Numbered from the stretch's first letter, positions 45,471-59,169 are shown. The stretch is DNA of 64,000 nucleotides from Anoplopoma fimbria (GCF_027596085.1 NC_072472.1:10038219-10102218); one strand, 5' to 3'. Numbers and translations: made by a program. Notes: generated from the sequence alone by a model not told the origin.

Positions 45471-47960
45471 TGATGTTTAACACTTTTTATAAAAGATAAT
45501 TATATACAATATGTAGTTTTACATGCAAGGTTAAGTTTGAGTGCAGTGAGACAATGTAACATTTGCTTAACATTGGCCAGTGTAGCCACTGTGTAAATGG
45601 AAAATCTTAAAACATAGTGTCGCAGTAGTAGTTCGAGTCATCAGCGACTCTGTAATGTCCATTCTACAGCTAATCTAAAGCTTGCTAACATGAGCTACCA
45701 TTAGCCATAATAAAGTACTGGTCATACCAGACCAAATCAGGCTGTAGCAGCAAAACCTCTGAGGGTATCTAATTGAGCAATCCTCTATGTTAATGCTTAT
45801 GAATTCAAATGTTTATTTTGTAAGAGAAGAATTGTGCTATTTCTTCTTTTAAAGGTTACATAAGTTTAAGTTTGAGTTTTATGCATTTGTGCCTGATTTA
45901 AAATACAAACACAAGGACAAAGTATATGAGTGTGGAAAAAGTCCCATGGCCTATTTATTATCTTTTCCCTTACATAATTCATAATGTCAAAGATTCTTTT
46001 TTTATCCTTTGAAATAAATTAAATCCATTTTCAGAGTTTAAATGAAGGCAAAGTCTACACATAATTATCACACATTATTAGCTCTCTATTGAAGCCTGTC
46101 CAGCTTTGTTGTGTTCAGTGTTGCTGGGGAAAAGAATGCTCAGCACCATGCTTTCTGACATTGTATGCTGGGCGTCCACCGTGTGTCCATGAAGGCGTGA
46201 AACTGTTTCACATCAGAGAAAGGAAGAGCTGATCCAATAGAAAGCAATTGGTCTTGAATGAAGCATTTGATTTTCCTGCTCTGGAAAATCCAATGCTATC
46301 TCGATGGCAAAAAAAAGGGAGGGGAAAGCTTTTAGCTCAATATGTGACTTGGCTTGTGACACAAAAGCAACTCACTGTCCTCGCTGCCACCCTGTCCTCG
46401 GCTGCTGCTAGCTGCTCTGCTCCATCACTTTAAAAACAGACGCGGAATTTGGATTAGCGATCTTTTATTATGAATTAATTAAATTTTCCGAGTAATTAAA
46501 TTTCGATTTCAAGTGCCACAAATACTAAAACGTTCCCCTCTATTCCTATGCCTTTTAGAAACTCTCGACCATATCAGCTCAGTGACTCTCCCTTTTCCCT
46601 CTTCATCAGTTCTTCTTGATTTAATCCCTAATTATTTCCAAACACAAGCCCTCTCAAACATGCAAGAAAACATGAACTGCACATAATCTGTCAGGCCTGG
46701 ACATGGAGGGGAACTGCCTTAGGGAAGATTTGGTTTCCCCCCCTCCACCTCCACCCCACCCTCCCCTTTTTCTCCATCTCTTTTTCTTTTCTCTTGGCTG
46801 CCTCTGTCGACTTGATGAGTGTTCCCAATGTTAACACAGACTGGATTTCTTATTAAACAGACAGGGCCTACTGTTTCCCTTCTGTGGTTCGAGTTAAATC
46901 GCTGAATCAAAGCCCCACCTGTCCGTTTGCTTATTATTATTATGATTATTGCTGTTGCCAAAAATTCTTATTTTTGGCTGAATGTGGCTGTACTGTAGCT
47001 TTTGCTGTGAGTTAACCAGTGTTTTATAAGATGAAATGTGGGGGTTGGGGGTGTGGGGGTGTGTGTGTGGGGTTTCTTTATGATATAGAGATTAATCTGC
47101 CATTTGTTGTGACATCATTGGCATTTACAGGTTTACCAGATGTTTTTTCATATATGCTGTATGTACACATTTATAGAAACATACCTCCAGCTGCGAGTTG
47201 AAATGATCTCTGCTGTATTTTGGCTCCATGTAAAACCCCCCTGAGCCCTCACCTTGTCAACTCGGTGAGTCATCTTTCCAGATGCCACTGCTTTGATTTT
47301 TGGAGAAGGGCGATGTCAGGCAGCAGCCCCACAAGCGAGATGTTTTGTTTGATCCAGAGCCTTTCCTCCAGGCCGTCCTACATGTTGCTTTGGGGAGCTA
47401 TGGTGACAGCACACAGTCTCGCAATCAGTGTACTTACATGACGTATGACATCATAAGCAAATCTGACAGTGCAGAATCCATCTTCTCACTCGGAATGACG
47501 GACCGCAGCAGACGTAGGGCCGAGCAACACTCCCGGGCCTTGGGGATGTGGTGATGATGTTTCAGCTCACTTAAACTGTCCCTACCTCGACATCAATTCA
47601 CTGACAAAGCTTCATGTACAAAATTAAATTGCAGTATTTAAGGGTTGGGGAGTGCAGGGATAGAGTATTGTACAATGATGTTCAAAATGTAGTCGTGATG
47701 AACACAAGTGCTTTTTATCTTCAAGGAATCCTTAATATGTGTAGCAGACTTACATGCTGTATGTTTTCTCCAGTGCGGGATTATAATTTACAGTAAGATG
47801 CAGCAGTCACTGATTATTTATATATTTATTTATTTACATGTTTCTGGTGTTCATTCATGAACGTGATGTCAAAGATTATAACCCTTCGAATATTTACAGT
47901 ATTTAGTTTACAGTTTGTACAAAAAAAAATGTGCCCTTCTTGTAAAATAAACATGTATGT
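43849..47960 (+). other. drd1 3' UTR: proximal and possible distal polyadenylation sites
   Basis: A proximal ATTAAA lies at 44150-44155. A far stronger site is AATAAA at 47946-47951 followed by GT/T-rich DNA. It is preceded by an AU-rich block (47813-47836, overlapping ATTTA pentamers). A pyrimidine-rich stretch (44690-45020) and an (AT)n tract (45387-45466) lie between. No intact ORF was recognised in this 4.1 kb. Whether one transcript spans it is inference. Confidence 0.35.
45387..45466. repeat. (AT)n microsatellite
   Basis: About 40 AT units, a self-complementary cruciform-prone tract 1.5 kb downstream of drd1. Confidence 0.99.
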
Positions 47961-47969
47961 ATTTTTTTT

Positions 47970-49365
47970 CATCCTTGCCCACTGAGTTGTGTTTTATTTG
48001 TGAGGGCTGCGGGAAAAAGCGAATGGTGTTGTAACTTTGACAGTGAGTGGCTATTGGAAGATCATGTCGCTGCAGAGGATCGATGGAGATTGATTTTGAA
48101 TGGTGACGCATATTTTTTTCCAGCTCCCTGAGCCTGGTGTCCTCGCTATGTTCCTGCCTTCGCCCCGCATTTACATAACCTGACAACCACTTGACAGTTG
48201 ACACGTCCTCTTGCTCTGCTCTCTCACCCGCCTCATTTGTTAACTTAAATGTTGGCTCAAATGCACACACAGTAACATTTTAAAACATAAAACCCACTAG
48301 AATAAAGGATCAATTTTAAGAGACAATCAAACAAAAAAGGTCTTGATGCACTCGATATAAAATGCCTTAAACAATTTACCTTATTTTCAAAATCAGTCTC
48401 AACATTGGACTAATATGTAACATTGGTGTCTGAATTGGATTTAGCTCACATCTATGAGAATGCCACCTTTTTATTTAGCGTTATGGAGCCTGAAATGATC
48501 AATAATCTCTTTTCATATCACTTGGTTGGAGCTTGTCTCATCAGCTTTTCATCTGAAGGCAAAAATCTAAATCAGTCGGACTACTCAGAAACACTTGACA
48601 ATTACCCATGACCTCAATGTTAAACTGATTCTGATTGTAGAGTTACACTTCAAAGCATTGCTTTGCATATCCCTCGTGAATTATGCAAGGTAAGAATCTA
48701 CGTATGAAAGGATAAGTCTGGTGCTTCATTTCATTTAACACATCTTTGCATTATTCTGTATGAATCGAGTAAGGGTCATTATATCGTAATTGGGAACTAT
48801 TCCTCAAGAATATTCACATTTTTTTTATTATTATTATTTTACCAGTCTACAGTGCAGTTGGTTGAAGTCAAAAGAAAAATTACAGAAGCAAATCTGCAGC
48901 ATCCCATAAGCTGACTGCTCTGTAGCTGCCAGTTCAGCTTTATAACAAACATCTGTTTGATTTTGTCCATTACCACACATTTTTTGGAGTAATTTCAAAA
49001 TTAAATTGGATCAAGATAGAATAGCCTGCTCAAAGATGTCATGATTGTTTAAAATTTGTTGCAGATTAGCTTGATGGTTTCTCTTTTTATATATATATTT
49101 TTCAAGTATTGTTCTTACAGTCACTTGTTTCATATTTAGTTATTGTACAAATAAACCTTGAGACCAAATGACCAATTCTGGGTTTACTGTTTGAGTAGCT
49201 ACACTTTCAATCCATTCAAGTCAGGAGACATTGAAATGCAGTCGCTGAAATAGTTAAAGAAAAGACATCGAAAGTTAACAACCATGACAGAACAAGGGTT
49301 CAAACAACTCTTATTTATGGCATTGAAATTTGGCCGTGACGTGTCACTTGGTATTTAAATAAAAT
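47970..49365. other. Intergenic, no gene recognised
   Basis: AT-rich with no coding or repeat signature. Confidence 0.5.
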
Positions 49366-49370
49366 AGGCT

Positions 49371-49657
49371 TGCTGCAGTTTCTCACTGGGCTTAAACACA
49401 AACCTGTCTGGGGTAATCAATTAACTTTCCAACACCAGAATAAATCTCCCTCTAAACTTAGAGGGGTGCAGGGCATGCTTTCCATAAGCTTTAATTGGTT
49501 ATATTTTGTACAACAAATGGTTGTAATCATTTAAATTGATTGAACATGTAGAGACATGGCCAACTATCATGTGAGCTTCCTGGGAGATTTATCATGTTGT
49601 TTGAAGGTCTAATTGGTTTCCCATTAAAAACGTGCTTAAGCCCAGTGAGAGGCAGCA
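49371..49657. mobile_element. Short inverted-repeat-bounded segment, possible MITE
   Basis: TGCTGCAGTTTCTCACTGGG CTTAAACAC (49371-49399) is matched in reverse complement by GTGCTTAAGCCCAGTGAGAG GCAGCA (49632-49657). There is one mismatch and a 3-nt gap over 26 paired positions. The 230-nt interior is AT-rich and non-coding. No clear target-site duplication was found, so this may instead be a structured or regulatory element. Confidence 0.45.
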
Positions 49658-49897
49658 GCAGAGTGGTGCCTTTATGAGAAGTAAGGCTATTCATAACTCA
49701 TGGGAAACAACACAATTAACCTGGATTCAAGAACAATAACATAAAACAACTATAAAATACTGGCACAGTCCTGTGTATTGATGTTTAACCTATCCTGGTC
49801 CAGCCTGTGAGAGGGAGAGGCAGGAGTGGGGTCACAGTGGAAATACAGTCAAGGTTAATGATAGACTGCAGGCAGCAAAATGCAACATAGCGTTGTC

Positions 49898-49898
<1 letters not shown>

Positions 49899-49995
<97 letters not shown>
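49899..49995. repeat. (GT)n(GA)n microsatellite
   Basis: About 41 GT units (49899-49982) passing into GAGAGAGAGA. Confidence 0.99.
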
Positions 49996-49996
<1 letters not shown>

Positions 49997-49999
49997 AAG

Positions 50000-51535
50000 T
50001 GAGTGTGAGTGCGCGTAATGAGCTTATGTAACTACAACAGCACTCATTCGTCTCCTTTGCTCATTCCCAACTTAACAGCAGGAAGCATCCCTTCCAACTG
50101 TCAGATCACTCCACATTTGCTGATAAATTGTATACAATCAGACCAAATAACTAAATAATAATCTTTTGACAATAGGGGGAATTTTTTTCCTAATCGACAC
50201 TCTTATTCCAGCTTGTTTACAGACCCCAGAAAGTGGGAAAAAAAACAATATGGCAATTTACACCCGGGTGTGTATATCATGGCAAAACAAGGACCCAGGT
50301 GTCCGTCCTATGTTTGATCCTTTCATCCATCACAACCCACTCATAAGATATGGACCTACTTTGTCACTCTTTATACTACTATTGCTGTTACTATTAATAC
50401 TTCCACTTAATCTTTCAGCCAGAAAGGGCCCACAATTGCAAAATGAACTGCCTGATTTTATTAATGGGAGCTTAAATTACAGGTTGATACATCAGTTAGG
50501 AAGGAGAACCAACAGCGTTAGCAGCAGGCTAAAAGTTAAATTAACTCATTCCTAATTGTCCTTTTCCCTTAAACCTTCTCTTTCTCATTTAAATACTTTG
50601 AACGCAACCTATTCCCTTTCTCATTACGGTTTTCCAGACTGCCTTGAATGAACATTTGCTTCAGCATGCTGAGCAAATTAAAGAATGAAGGTTATCAGGT
50701 CATGCACAATCAATGGGCCATTTGGGTTTAAAACAGTTTGATATTGGACTTAGATTTGTGGGTTTTGGCTGCTAAAGACATAATAAACAATCAATGTATG
50801 TAAATCTTTATGTCAAACTTGATCTCAAATCCTCTCCAGCGTCCTTTAATATGGCCATATTTACTTCAAGGTGAGATGCTTTCCCTCTGCAAACACCAGA
50901 GACCTCACTGCTGCTCTTGATCATGCTTTATATCCATGATACAGTATTTGTACCTGGCTTGTACCAGCCGTTGCCCATGAGACCTGGGGGTTGACTTTAT
51001 TCATCTTATTGAATCTTTTCAGTTAATTCGATGTAGACAAGCGTCCATTTAAATCCATGTCCTTGAGCAGTGTCTTTACCTCTGTCTCTGCTAGCAAATT
51101 CTCGGAGGCCACTTTTTGACAGCTACTTACAACATTACTCAAGCGCCTCTGCTCAACACTGAGGGGCTGGGGCTTTTGATCACTCTGCTTGACTCCTCTG
51201 CTCCCTTGAGGAACAAAAAATAGACAAAAAAAACTAAAGAGCTCTATGCTTAGATGACACCATTACAGTAATGTAAAAGTACAAACATTTAAAGTCTTAA
51301 GGATCTGTACGACTTTATTTTAAGGAACCACCATAGCCTTTTGTTTGTTTTCAATATTATTGATGCAGGTATGAACCCAAACTACTCTCTCCCTCTGACA
51401 GGACCCTATCTGTCACTGTGATGAGTTTTGAAGTAATAAGTGAAGACCTCAATCTGTCCCCTGCATATTGTTTCTGCATATTTTTTGTATATCTTGTCTC
51501 CTACAAACACCTGTCTTGTATTGTCTCATCATCAC
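50000..51535. other. Intergenic, no gene recognised
   Basis: No convincing coding frame or named repeat. Confidence 0.5.
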
Positions 51536-51539
51536 GCAA

Positions 51540-51712
51540 ATATGAAATTCGACTTCTGCATTTCACCCATCCTTAACATAAGGAGCAGTTGGCTGCAGTG
51601 AAGCGCCTGGGCAGGAACTAGGGGTACAGAGCCTGCTCAAGCCGGGAATCAAACCGTCAACTTTTCTGATCAAAGGACGACACGCTCTACCCCATGAGCC
51701 ACAGCTGCCACA
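51540..51712 (-). mobile_element. tRNA-derived SINE
   Basis: Read on the minus strand, it starts GGCAGCTGTGGCTCATGGGG with an A box at 51690-51701 (TGGCTCATGGGG). It has a B box at 51645-51655 (GGTTTGATTCC) and then a non-tRNA body containing GATGGGTGAAATGCAGAAG. These are RNA polymerase III promoter elements of a fish tRNA-type SINE. It does not fold as a functional tRNA gene. The 3' limit is uncertain. Confidence 0.75.
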
Positions 51713-51714
51713 CT

Positions 51715-54260
51715 AGTCTTTTTTTAAACGTTTTTACTGCCAGCTTTTGTTGGAATTTTGCTTACACTTCAACATACATTTTGTAAAAATCCCAATTTTC
51801 ATCATTAACTGTGTCATGTTATGCCAACACAACAAGCTCAAACTGTCAAGGTAAGCAAGAAACTTCAGAAGGCTGTCTATAAATATAGCTCTCTAACTCT
51901 AACACTTGTGCACCCACTCAACTCTGTGAAGTTGAGACAAAATTTATTTAATCTTTATTCTTGTTCCAAGTTTCTCAGACACAAACTTTGAAAATTGATC
52001 AGTGCCATCACATTTATAGGCTAAATTACATTTAATGGTTTCCTGCCAGTGTTTAAAGCCTAAATACTAAATACCAGCCTCTTATCTCCTCCCTTCTTGT
52101 CTCGTCTTCTTGTCTCTCCTTCCAAACCCCCTTTGTCCTTCTTTTCTGACCCCCCCCTTCCCTCCTTCCGTCTCCTCTTCTCTCCTCAAGCAGTGCAGTG
52201 ACTCACAGTCGCTCTGGTGTGAAGTGTTTTATCTCATCAAGAAATGGAACAAGCCAGGTATCTTTATTGCCTCTTCACTCACGTAATAAAATAGTAAAAC
52301 ATTAAGTAGAAGTTCTTGAAAAGAAAGTTTTAAATAAGCAGATACTAACAGCATGATTGACACAGTGTCACATAAAAAGAAATATCACAACAGGAAGTGT
52401 TGAAATCAGGTAAATAAATCTTATTTCCATAAAAAAAAAATACTACAACTACAGCTTCTCAGTGGCTTTTAAAACTGAGTGTTCAACTTTCCAGGTCCCT
52501 GAAAACTGAGGGCAGAAGGAAGCACTCTGTCTTGTAAACTCTTGTTTTAAGGTGAAAGTTTTACTCTCTTGTTATGAAACTATGTTTAATTCATAAACAC
52601 AATGCTGCCTTCCTCTGCCATGTCTAGGGTTTACGCCTTCTTAAATTCTGGTATGCATGGTGAGTCCAGGCTCCTTTCCCTTCCTCATTAGCATACCTCC
52701 ATAATGGTAATATATGGTCTTTCAAGTCACATCAGCTCCCAATTCTCCCTCTTAGTTCCCAATCTTTGTTTTGGCAGAATATTTTATTGCATTGTCAATC
52801 ACAAATAATATATGGTCTCAGCTTTTGCAATGTGTGTAAAGGGGAGTGTGTGTGTACTGTTCCTCTATAAACATTGATTTATTGAGTACACTGTATATCT
52901 ATAAAACCTTAGCTAATTAAAAAAAACTGCTTTGCAGAATTTGTTTTGTGCTTTTTAGTGTAAGATTATACTTGCAAACAGGTTTTACAGCACTGATAAA
53001 TCCAGTGATTTACCAGTTAAGGTTGCAGCCTACTGGGTCATAAAGTCATTGCAAATGCATATCAAGGTCATTTCAGGAACACATAAATAGAGCAATAAAA
53101 AGTAACAATAAAATAAAGCTGTTTGAAAAGCAACATATATTAGTGATCACCTAAAGTCTTGGATAATAAAATCATCCTGATATTTAAATAGATAGTTGTG
53201 GAAAGCAGAGAGCGTTCATAGCTCTCATGGGCCCTGGCTACCACCTGTTATACTGACTCTGCACATTCATTCTGCTGATGTCAATTTCAACGCAGTTTCT
53301 CTCTGCTATCAATAAATTTTGCATTCGTTAGCACAGACTGGTGCCAACGTGCATTTGAAGAACAAATACAGAGAGTGAGACTCCTCCTGCTTGCATAATT
53401 CTATCTCGACATGGTGGCCAGAAACATAACTACAGATTAAAGCGAGTGTTGCTGCGTACCTGCTGGATGTGTAAATAGGCAGCTGTTTGCTGACAAGTTC
53501 CCCACATCAACTTAAAAGGAAAGGAAATGTCAGTGCTGTGTCAGATTTGGAGAACGTGAACTGAGGGCGTCTGTATCTCCACTCTTCACAGTTAGAGATT
53601 TAGAAGTATGCTGAATTCATCAATGAAACCGAGCCTCATTTGTGCCATACCGCTGTCATTGGTCAAAATCACTGCATGTTCTCTGATGTTCTATTGTGCA
53701 TCTTCCCTTTCATAAACTGGCTCTTTCCTTCATGTCTTCTGTTTTTGGTGTCTCAGGCATCCTGATTCCACCCTCCTCATCATACCCAAGTGTGGTGAAG
53801 ACTCCTATCTGAATTAAAGATGAGGTCAGTCTCACTCTGAAAGGGATGTGGCTCTACATATCCAGGCTGTCATCCACACAAACCTCACCAAGAGATCTGA
53901 AAATACCTGTAAATCTGGGAACGTCACAAATGGCTCGAGTGTTCTTGTGTTTTGGTTACATGTTTTTTTTGGTTTCACCAAATTTTAAGAAAAGAAGGTG
54001 AGTCAATGGCGCTTGTCGGTTAACACTATCTGGTAAGGTCACTTCCCTACTCTCACAGCTAGTCAAACACCTTGACTGCTTTTCATCAGGGGTGGAAGAA
54101 GTATTTTGTGGAGTTAAAAGTAAAAATGTGCATCTCAGTAGTGGAGTAGAAGTATAAAATTGAATAGAATGGAAATATGTCACAATGTCCAGCTTCCTGC
54201 CACATTCTGCTCCTCTCTTAAGATACATCTTTTGTGGGCCCCTTCAGTGTTATACTTTAC
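51715..54260. other. Intergenic, no gene recognised
   Basis: Pyrimidine-rich patch at 52080-52190, otherwise AT-rich DNA. No coding signal. Confidence 0.5.
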
Positions 54261-54264
54261 CTGT

Positions 54265-54620
54265 GCACCAGATGCCCTCAGACTTTTCTCCTGTCATACC
54301 AGATCTAGCCACTCCCATCTGCCCTGCAATCACCTCGTTCACCTCCCCGAGCTTCCCCACCAATCTCCCACCTGCACCTCATTTCCTCATCAGCCCTGCT
54401 AGCCCCTTTTCCCCAGTCAGTGTCCAATTTGTCAAAGTTGCCATGTTATTTTTAAAACCTGGAATCTGGAACTTGTAACCTGCTGGTTCTGAACTTCTGC
54501 CACATCTTTTGGACTTTGAATTTCTCGACGGCCCCTTTGGATTTGTTTGCCTGTTGGGACTTCCCTCGTGGTTTTCATCCTTGCCTACTAAGTTTGTGAG
54601 TAAGTTTTGAAAAGAGTCTA
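54265..54620 (+). repeat. Dispersed repeat, copy 2 of 2 in the window
   Basis: Same ordered blocks as 28240-28470 (CCAGATGCCCTCAGACT, CCCATCTGCCC, CACCTGCACCTCATTTCC, AAAGTTGCCATGTTATTTTT). This copy continues for another 150 nt with CTGGTTCTGAACTTCTGCCA and TTGGACTTTGAATTTC. Not a gene. Confidence 0.55.
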
Positions 54621-54624
54621 CCAG

Positions 54625-57600
54625 CAGTCTTGCTGACTACCCAATTAACTACACACCAACCTAACAAGCTGACCGTTTAGCAACTTCCTCATTAGATGCC
54701 TGAACTGAGCTTTTCTGCCTCCTTTCGTCTGCATTTGGGTCCTTCCCCCATTGGCTGCATTCACTAATTCCAAATTTGAACAAGTTCTTCCAATTTAGAG
54801 TAAATCTGTATACTATTTTACATTCCACCACTGTTCTCCATTAACACATTAGCTTAGATAAGGGTTGGATATGTTAAAACAGATTATGAGGTTATGCTTT
54901 GTTTACCTATATGTGTTTATTCTTTGTAGCTACTGTTATCAGTACAGAGTGTATCTGCATGTGACTCTGTGCAGCAGCTGCTGCTATTTATCTGATCCTG
55001 ACCAGTGCTGTGTTTGCTGTGTTTGCTATGTTCTGTGCTGCTCTGAGCACCTGTCTCCTCTTTGCTTCCATTAATTTGTCACGTGATGATTTATGTCCAA
55101 ACCTTCCGAGGCATAGCCGGTGTGCCCTACTTTAGACTACACAAAGATGTTAGGTGGAATTAAATGATAACTCATGTGTTACACACTGAATGATGACAAT
55201 TTCCATTCAGTTGCCAGATGAGTTTTTAATTCTGTGAATACAAACAGAAAGACAGTCTTGGGTGAATATCTTTCACTGCCGCTATCCTGACTGTCCTTTC
55301 TTACGGCTTCACTAACTTGCTTCTCTTAAGAATTACAGCGTCACAGCCAAACATACATCAGTGAAACCATCTAAATACAACTGTAATTAGGTTAAACAAA
55401 ATATAAATACACAACCTAAAATGTACAGCTTAACATAACTAACATAACTAAATCAATAAAAGTCAGTTTCACTCAGTTTAGGATATTTACAAAAAAAAAA
55501 AAACGTACATTTGTTCTAATCTCAAGTACATCTTTGTATAAAAAGACTACATGTAACTGTAACATGTAATGTTTACAGACTGAACATTGAGTTTTAACCT
55601 GAACATGACATTATAATTTCATTAGAATGGTATGTATCCCATTGCCCCATAAAAGTTCACTTAAGTTGAATTAATTTTAGTTAATTCGTATTTTGACCGA
55701 GAAGAAGTAAAAATAGCAGAATTATTTTTAAGAGTAAAATTTGATGCAATTATTTTGTTTGATGCATTTCCTATGATTTTTACACACAGTTTTTCACAGC
55801 AGGTATACCCTTGTTATTAATTGAAATGTTTCCCAAACACAGGGATCTAATAGGGATGTACCTTTGTGTGCTTTAAACAAATTATCCGAAACCCATGTCA
55901 TCTGCTGAATAAAAATAAATTGACAGGTCAGTAAGATTATTAGGCCTATTAATACTTGTAAACGTTTTAGATGTTGCATTAATGGTTTTCTAAAATAATT
56001 TGAAGCTTGCTGAGACAAGTCTACTCTTAAATGTATCTTCCTCCCTTGACACCATAGTTGAAATACTGTGTATTAATATGCAATATTCAGTGATTTTTTT
56101 TATTTATTTTTTTTCCTCACATGCATGTTTCTTGCAGAAGAAAAATTGGAAACAATTAAAACTATAAATTACAACACTCTTATCACCTTGACTGATCATG
56201 AAAATCACATGAATGCAGTTTTTTCCTTCTGTTCCACTCTGCTTGTTGTCGTTGTTGACGCCTTTGGGCAAGGTCACCAAGCTCATCCGCCTGCCTTGAA
56301 TTTTTCAATATATTCCCATCATAGTTTTCATCAGTAAATCCATAGAAAATTGCTTTTTTTTATTAAGACAAATCCCACTTTCTTACTTATCACCATTGCT
56401 TGCTTACCTTGCATGACGTGTAACCATATTCGATCAGTGTCTGAAACTTAGGTTTATTCTCATAATTCTGCTATTTACAGCGGGCCCCCACTGAAAAGGA
56501 AACCTACCGTTGAGTTAAATAGGAAAGGCAGACATGTATAAAAATAATATTGACGAGTGGAAAAAAGATGAACTCACGTATTTTACCTCTTCTAACAAAC
56601 CAGGAATTAGCCACCTGCCTGGTCTAATCAGTACAGGTAATCATAATCAACTTTGACTTGTTCAAAACCTTATATTGATGTTGCTTGACAAACTGTTGGC
56701 CCAGCAGGTCAACTGGCCAACAAGGAAAACTCCTGCTGTTCCAGATGGCCAGTACAGCGTGCTCATGGGGTAATTGCATTTTGATATCCCTCCAGTCCTA
56801 ACTAATTGGCTGACTAATTCATCAATGAAAAAATGTAAACCGTAAAATTTCAATGAATAACAACGAGAAAGGCACCACTATAATTTATTACCATATTTCT
56901 TACAGTACAATTTTTGTCTGTAATCTGTAGAGGCACCATGGATGTGGATTCATAAGTGGGCCGAAACAGGCAGGGATTTTATCAAAGCCCATCAACTTGC
57001 ACTCCAACAGCCCTTAACAGGGATAGTTAGAAACCGCAATTTAAGGAAAACATAACAAATTAGGCGTGTTACAACAGTTTGGTTAAATGCATAATAACAC
57101 CACTGTGTTGAAAGCAGAAAATAGTTAATAAAGTTTTCTGCGACGGTCATTTGTTTATTCAGATGCTGTTGATTTGCTGGGTTTGCTGCTCCTTTTTTTT
57201 TTTGTTGTTGTGAAAAATCTTCACATTTAAAAAGTTTGGCAAAGAAACAAAAACGACCAAGCTTAACTGTGACAGGACAGTTTTCTCGTTGCAGGTAAAT
57301 CTGGCAGAGCATCTATTGTCATCTACTTTTATTGAAGCCTTCAAGCGCAGCACTCGGCACAAAGAAAATAAAACAAGGCTCATGTCGAAATGCACTGTTT
57401 CTGAGTTTTTTGCTCTTTGAAAAGGTTGTTGCACTATTTTCATGAGTTTACATTGTTACATTTGGCTTAAACAAATGCATGCTTAAGAAACATTTTTGTT
57501 ATAAGTAGGAAAGGGTAAGGAGCTCATGCCAGTTGGAGACCCAATACCCCATCAACCCTGTTTGTTCCTCCAGCCCTTTCAGTATTATCCTGAAAAGCTT

Positions 57601-58460
57601 AACAGTCAATATAGATGGAGAAGCAGAAACATTCTTTTAAATCCGTAACGATCCAGGTGGACTTCATTCTCTGCTGTGCAAACATTGGGACTCATGCATG
57701 AATGCATTCTTAATTTTCTCTTATATTTGTTCTGCAATAAAAGTAAAATAAGAAAATCGAATAGGATTCCTGAAATGTGCACTTGAGTCTTTTCTTCCTC
57801 ACCTGGGTATGTTGATGCGTGACATTTCCTCTTAAATTTGATGCAAGTGCTAGGCAATTTGGCATTAGCATAGGGCAAATGCCCCCATAAATCCATATAA
57901 GGGCAGCAGACTTTAGTACCTTGTGCAAACCACACACAAACAAGCCACTGACATTTGAAAGCTTATGTTAAACTCAGATAAAAGAGTGTCAGAACAACAG
58001 ACATGGATGATTGGATTGAAGAGTCGGGGATGCAGTCTGATATTTGTCTGGACAATAGCCATTAAACATCCTGTCAGCCATCAACATCCCCTCAGACAGC
58101 AAGCCCCAGGGTCAACGAGCAACCAGTGAGGACAATGGCAAGTACACAACCAAACTTCAAAGTGAATTTGATTCAGTTGATAGCTTCATATGATTCCACA
58201 TTAAAAGTATTTCAAAAAGCTATAGCTGTTGATCAAATGGCCAATTAAAATCATTGGTATATGACTACAACAACAACAAAAACAAAAAAATATATGGACT
58301 ATCCATTAGAGCAGCGATCATCTCAGAGTGAGTCCTAAAAGAGAATATAAGACTTTGGTAAAGAAGATATTAGACTATTCAAAATGTCATCCAATTTTTC
58401 TCATTTAAGGACACTCAAAGAAATAAATGAAACTTAGAGAGTTTTTTTTTTCTTTTCCTT
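54625..58460. other. Intergenic, no gene recognised
   Basis: AT-rich non-coding DNA with short homopolymers. No element or RNA gene was recognised. Confidence 0.5.
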
Positions 58461-58469
58461 TTAATCAAA

Positions 58470-59165
58470 TGAATGCCATGACATTTTTTGGTCCTTAAGT
58501 ATAGGCCTAGGCCATTTCATAATGTAACAAAGGTGATGTGCTTGCAAGTTAATAAAATGAAATGAGCTGCTTTTGGGTTTCAACACCAGGTCCCATAAAA
58601 TCATGAGCCTCCATGTCTTCAGGTTGTGGCAGGTGGGTTGGGTTGGTACACCATGGTGTAGTGCAATATTGTGCAGAACACAACAGGCTGTGATTATATT
58701 GCACACATCTTCAGGTGTGTAAGAAAAAGCTTGCCATCAGTTTCTAGTTATGTCACCTCATGCAGACTGAGGGTTAGTAAGGGTTGTCATAAACTGCTGC
58801 AGTAAGGGATAGCCCCGATCACCTAGATTACAAGTTGAATTTATGTTGAAAGGTATTGATGTACTATGCAGGACATTTTTCAATTGAATGGAATAGTTGT
58901 ATAACTCTTGAAGGTTCCAGGAGCCATGAAACCAGTAGCAACGAGAACTTGATGAGGCACAGTTGGATTAAATAGTTTTGTCTCTAATCGAAGTTGAGGC
59001 TCCAGAACGGCACACTGGTTTTGAGGAATCTGCCTCTGTAATCAAACTGCTAATGAGCCACTTGTCACTTTTGGCAAACAGATCTGCTCTCTCTCTTCGT
59101 ACACGCTCTCTTCTCACGGCTTGATTTGCCAACGCATTAACCTGTATCAAATAGGCCATTGTGAT
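58470..59165 (-). pseudogene. PIF/Harbinger transposase (HARBI1-like) pseudogene, internally deleted
   Basis: Minus strand from 59159 reads MAYLIQVNALANQAVRRERV and about 43 further residues of a HARBI1-type N-terminus. A stop and frame change follow. Further on come pieces VPHQVLVATGFMAPGTF, LGDRGYPLLQQFMTTLTNPQ (about 58835-58780) and finally VCNIITACCVLHNIALHHGV (about 58712-58650), all typical of Harbinger DDE transposases. The central catalytic part between N-terminal and GDRGYP blocks is mostly missing, so the copy is dead. Transposon termini were not found. Confidence 0.85.
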
Positions 59166-59169
59166 TTGT

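Noticed and set aside
51640..51712. Possible tRNA gene
   Set aside because: A and B boxes are present, but the cloverleaf is not maintained and a SINE body follows.
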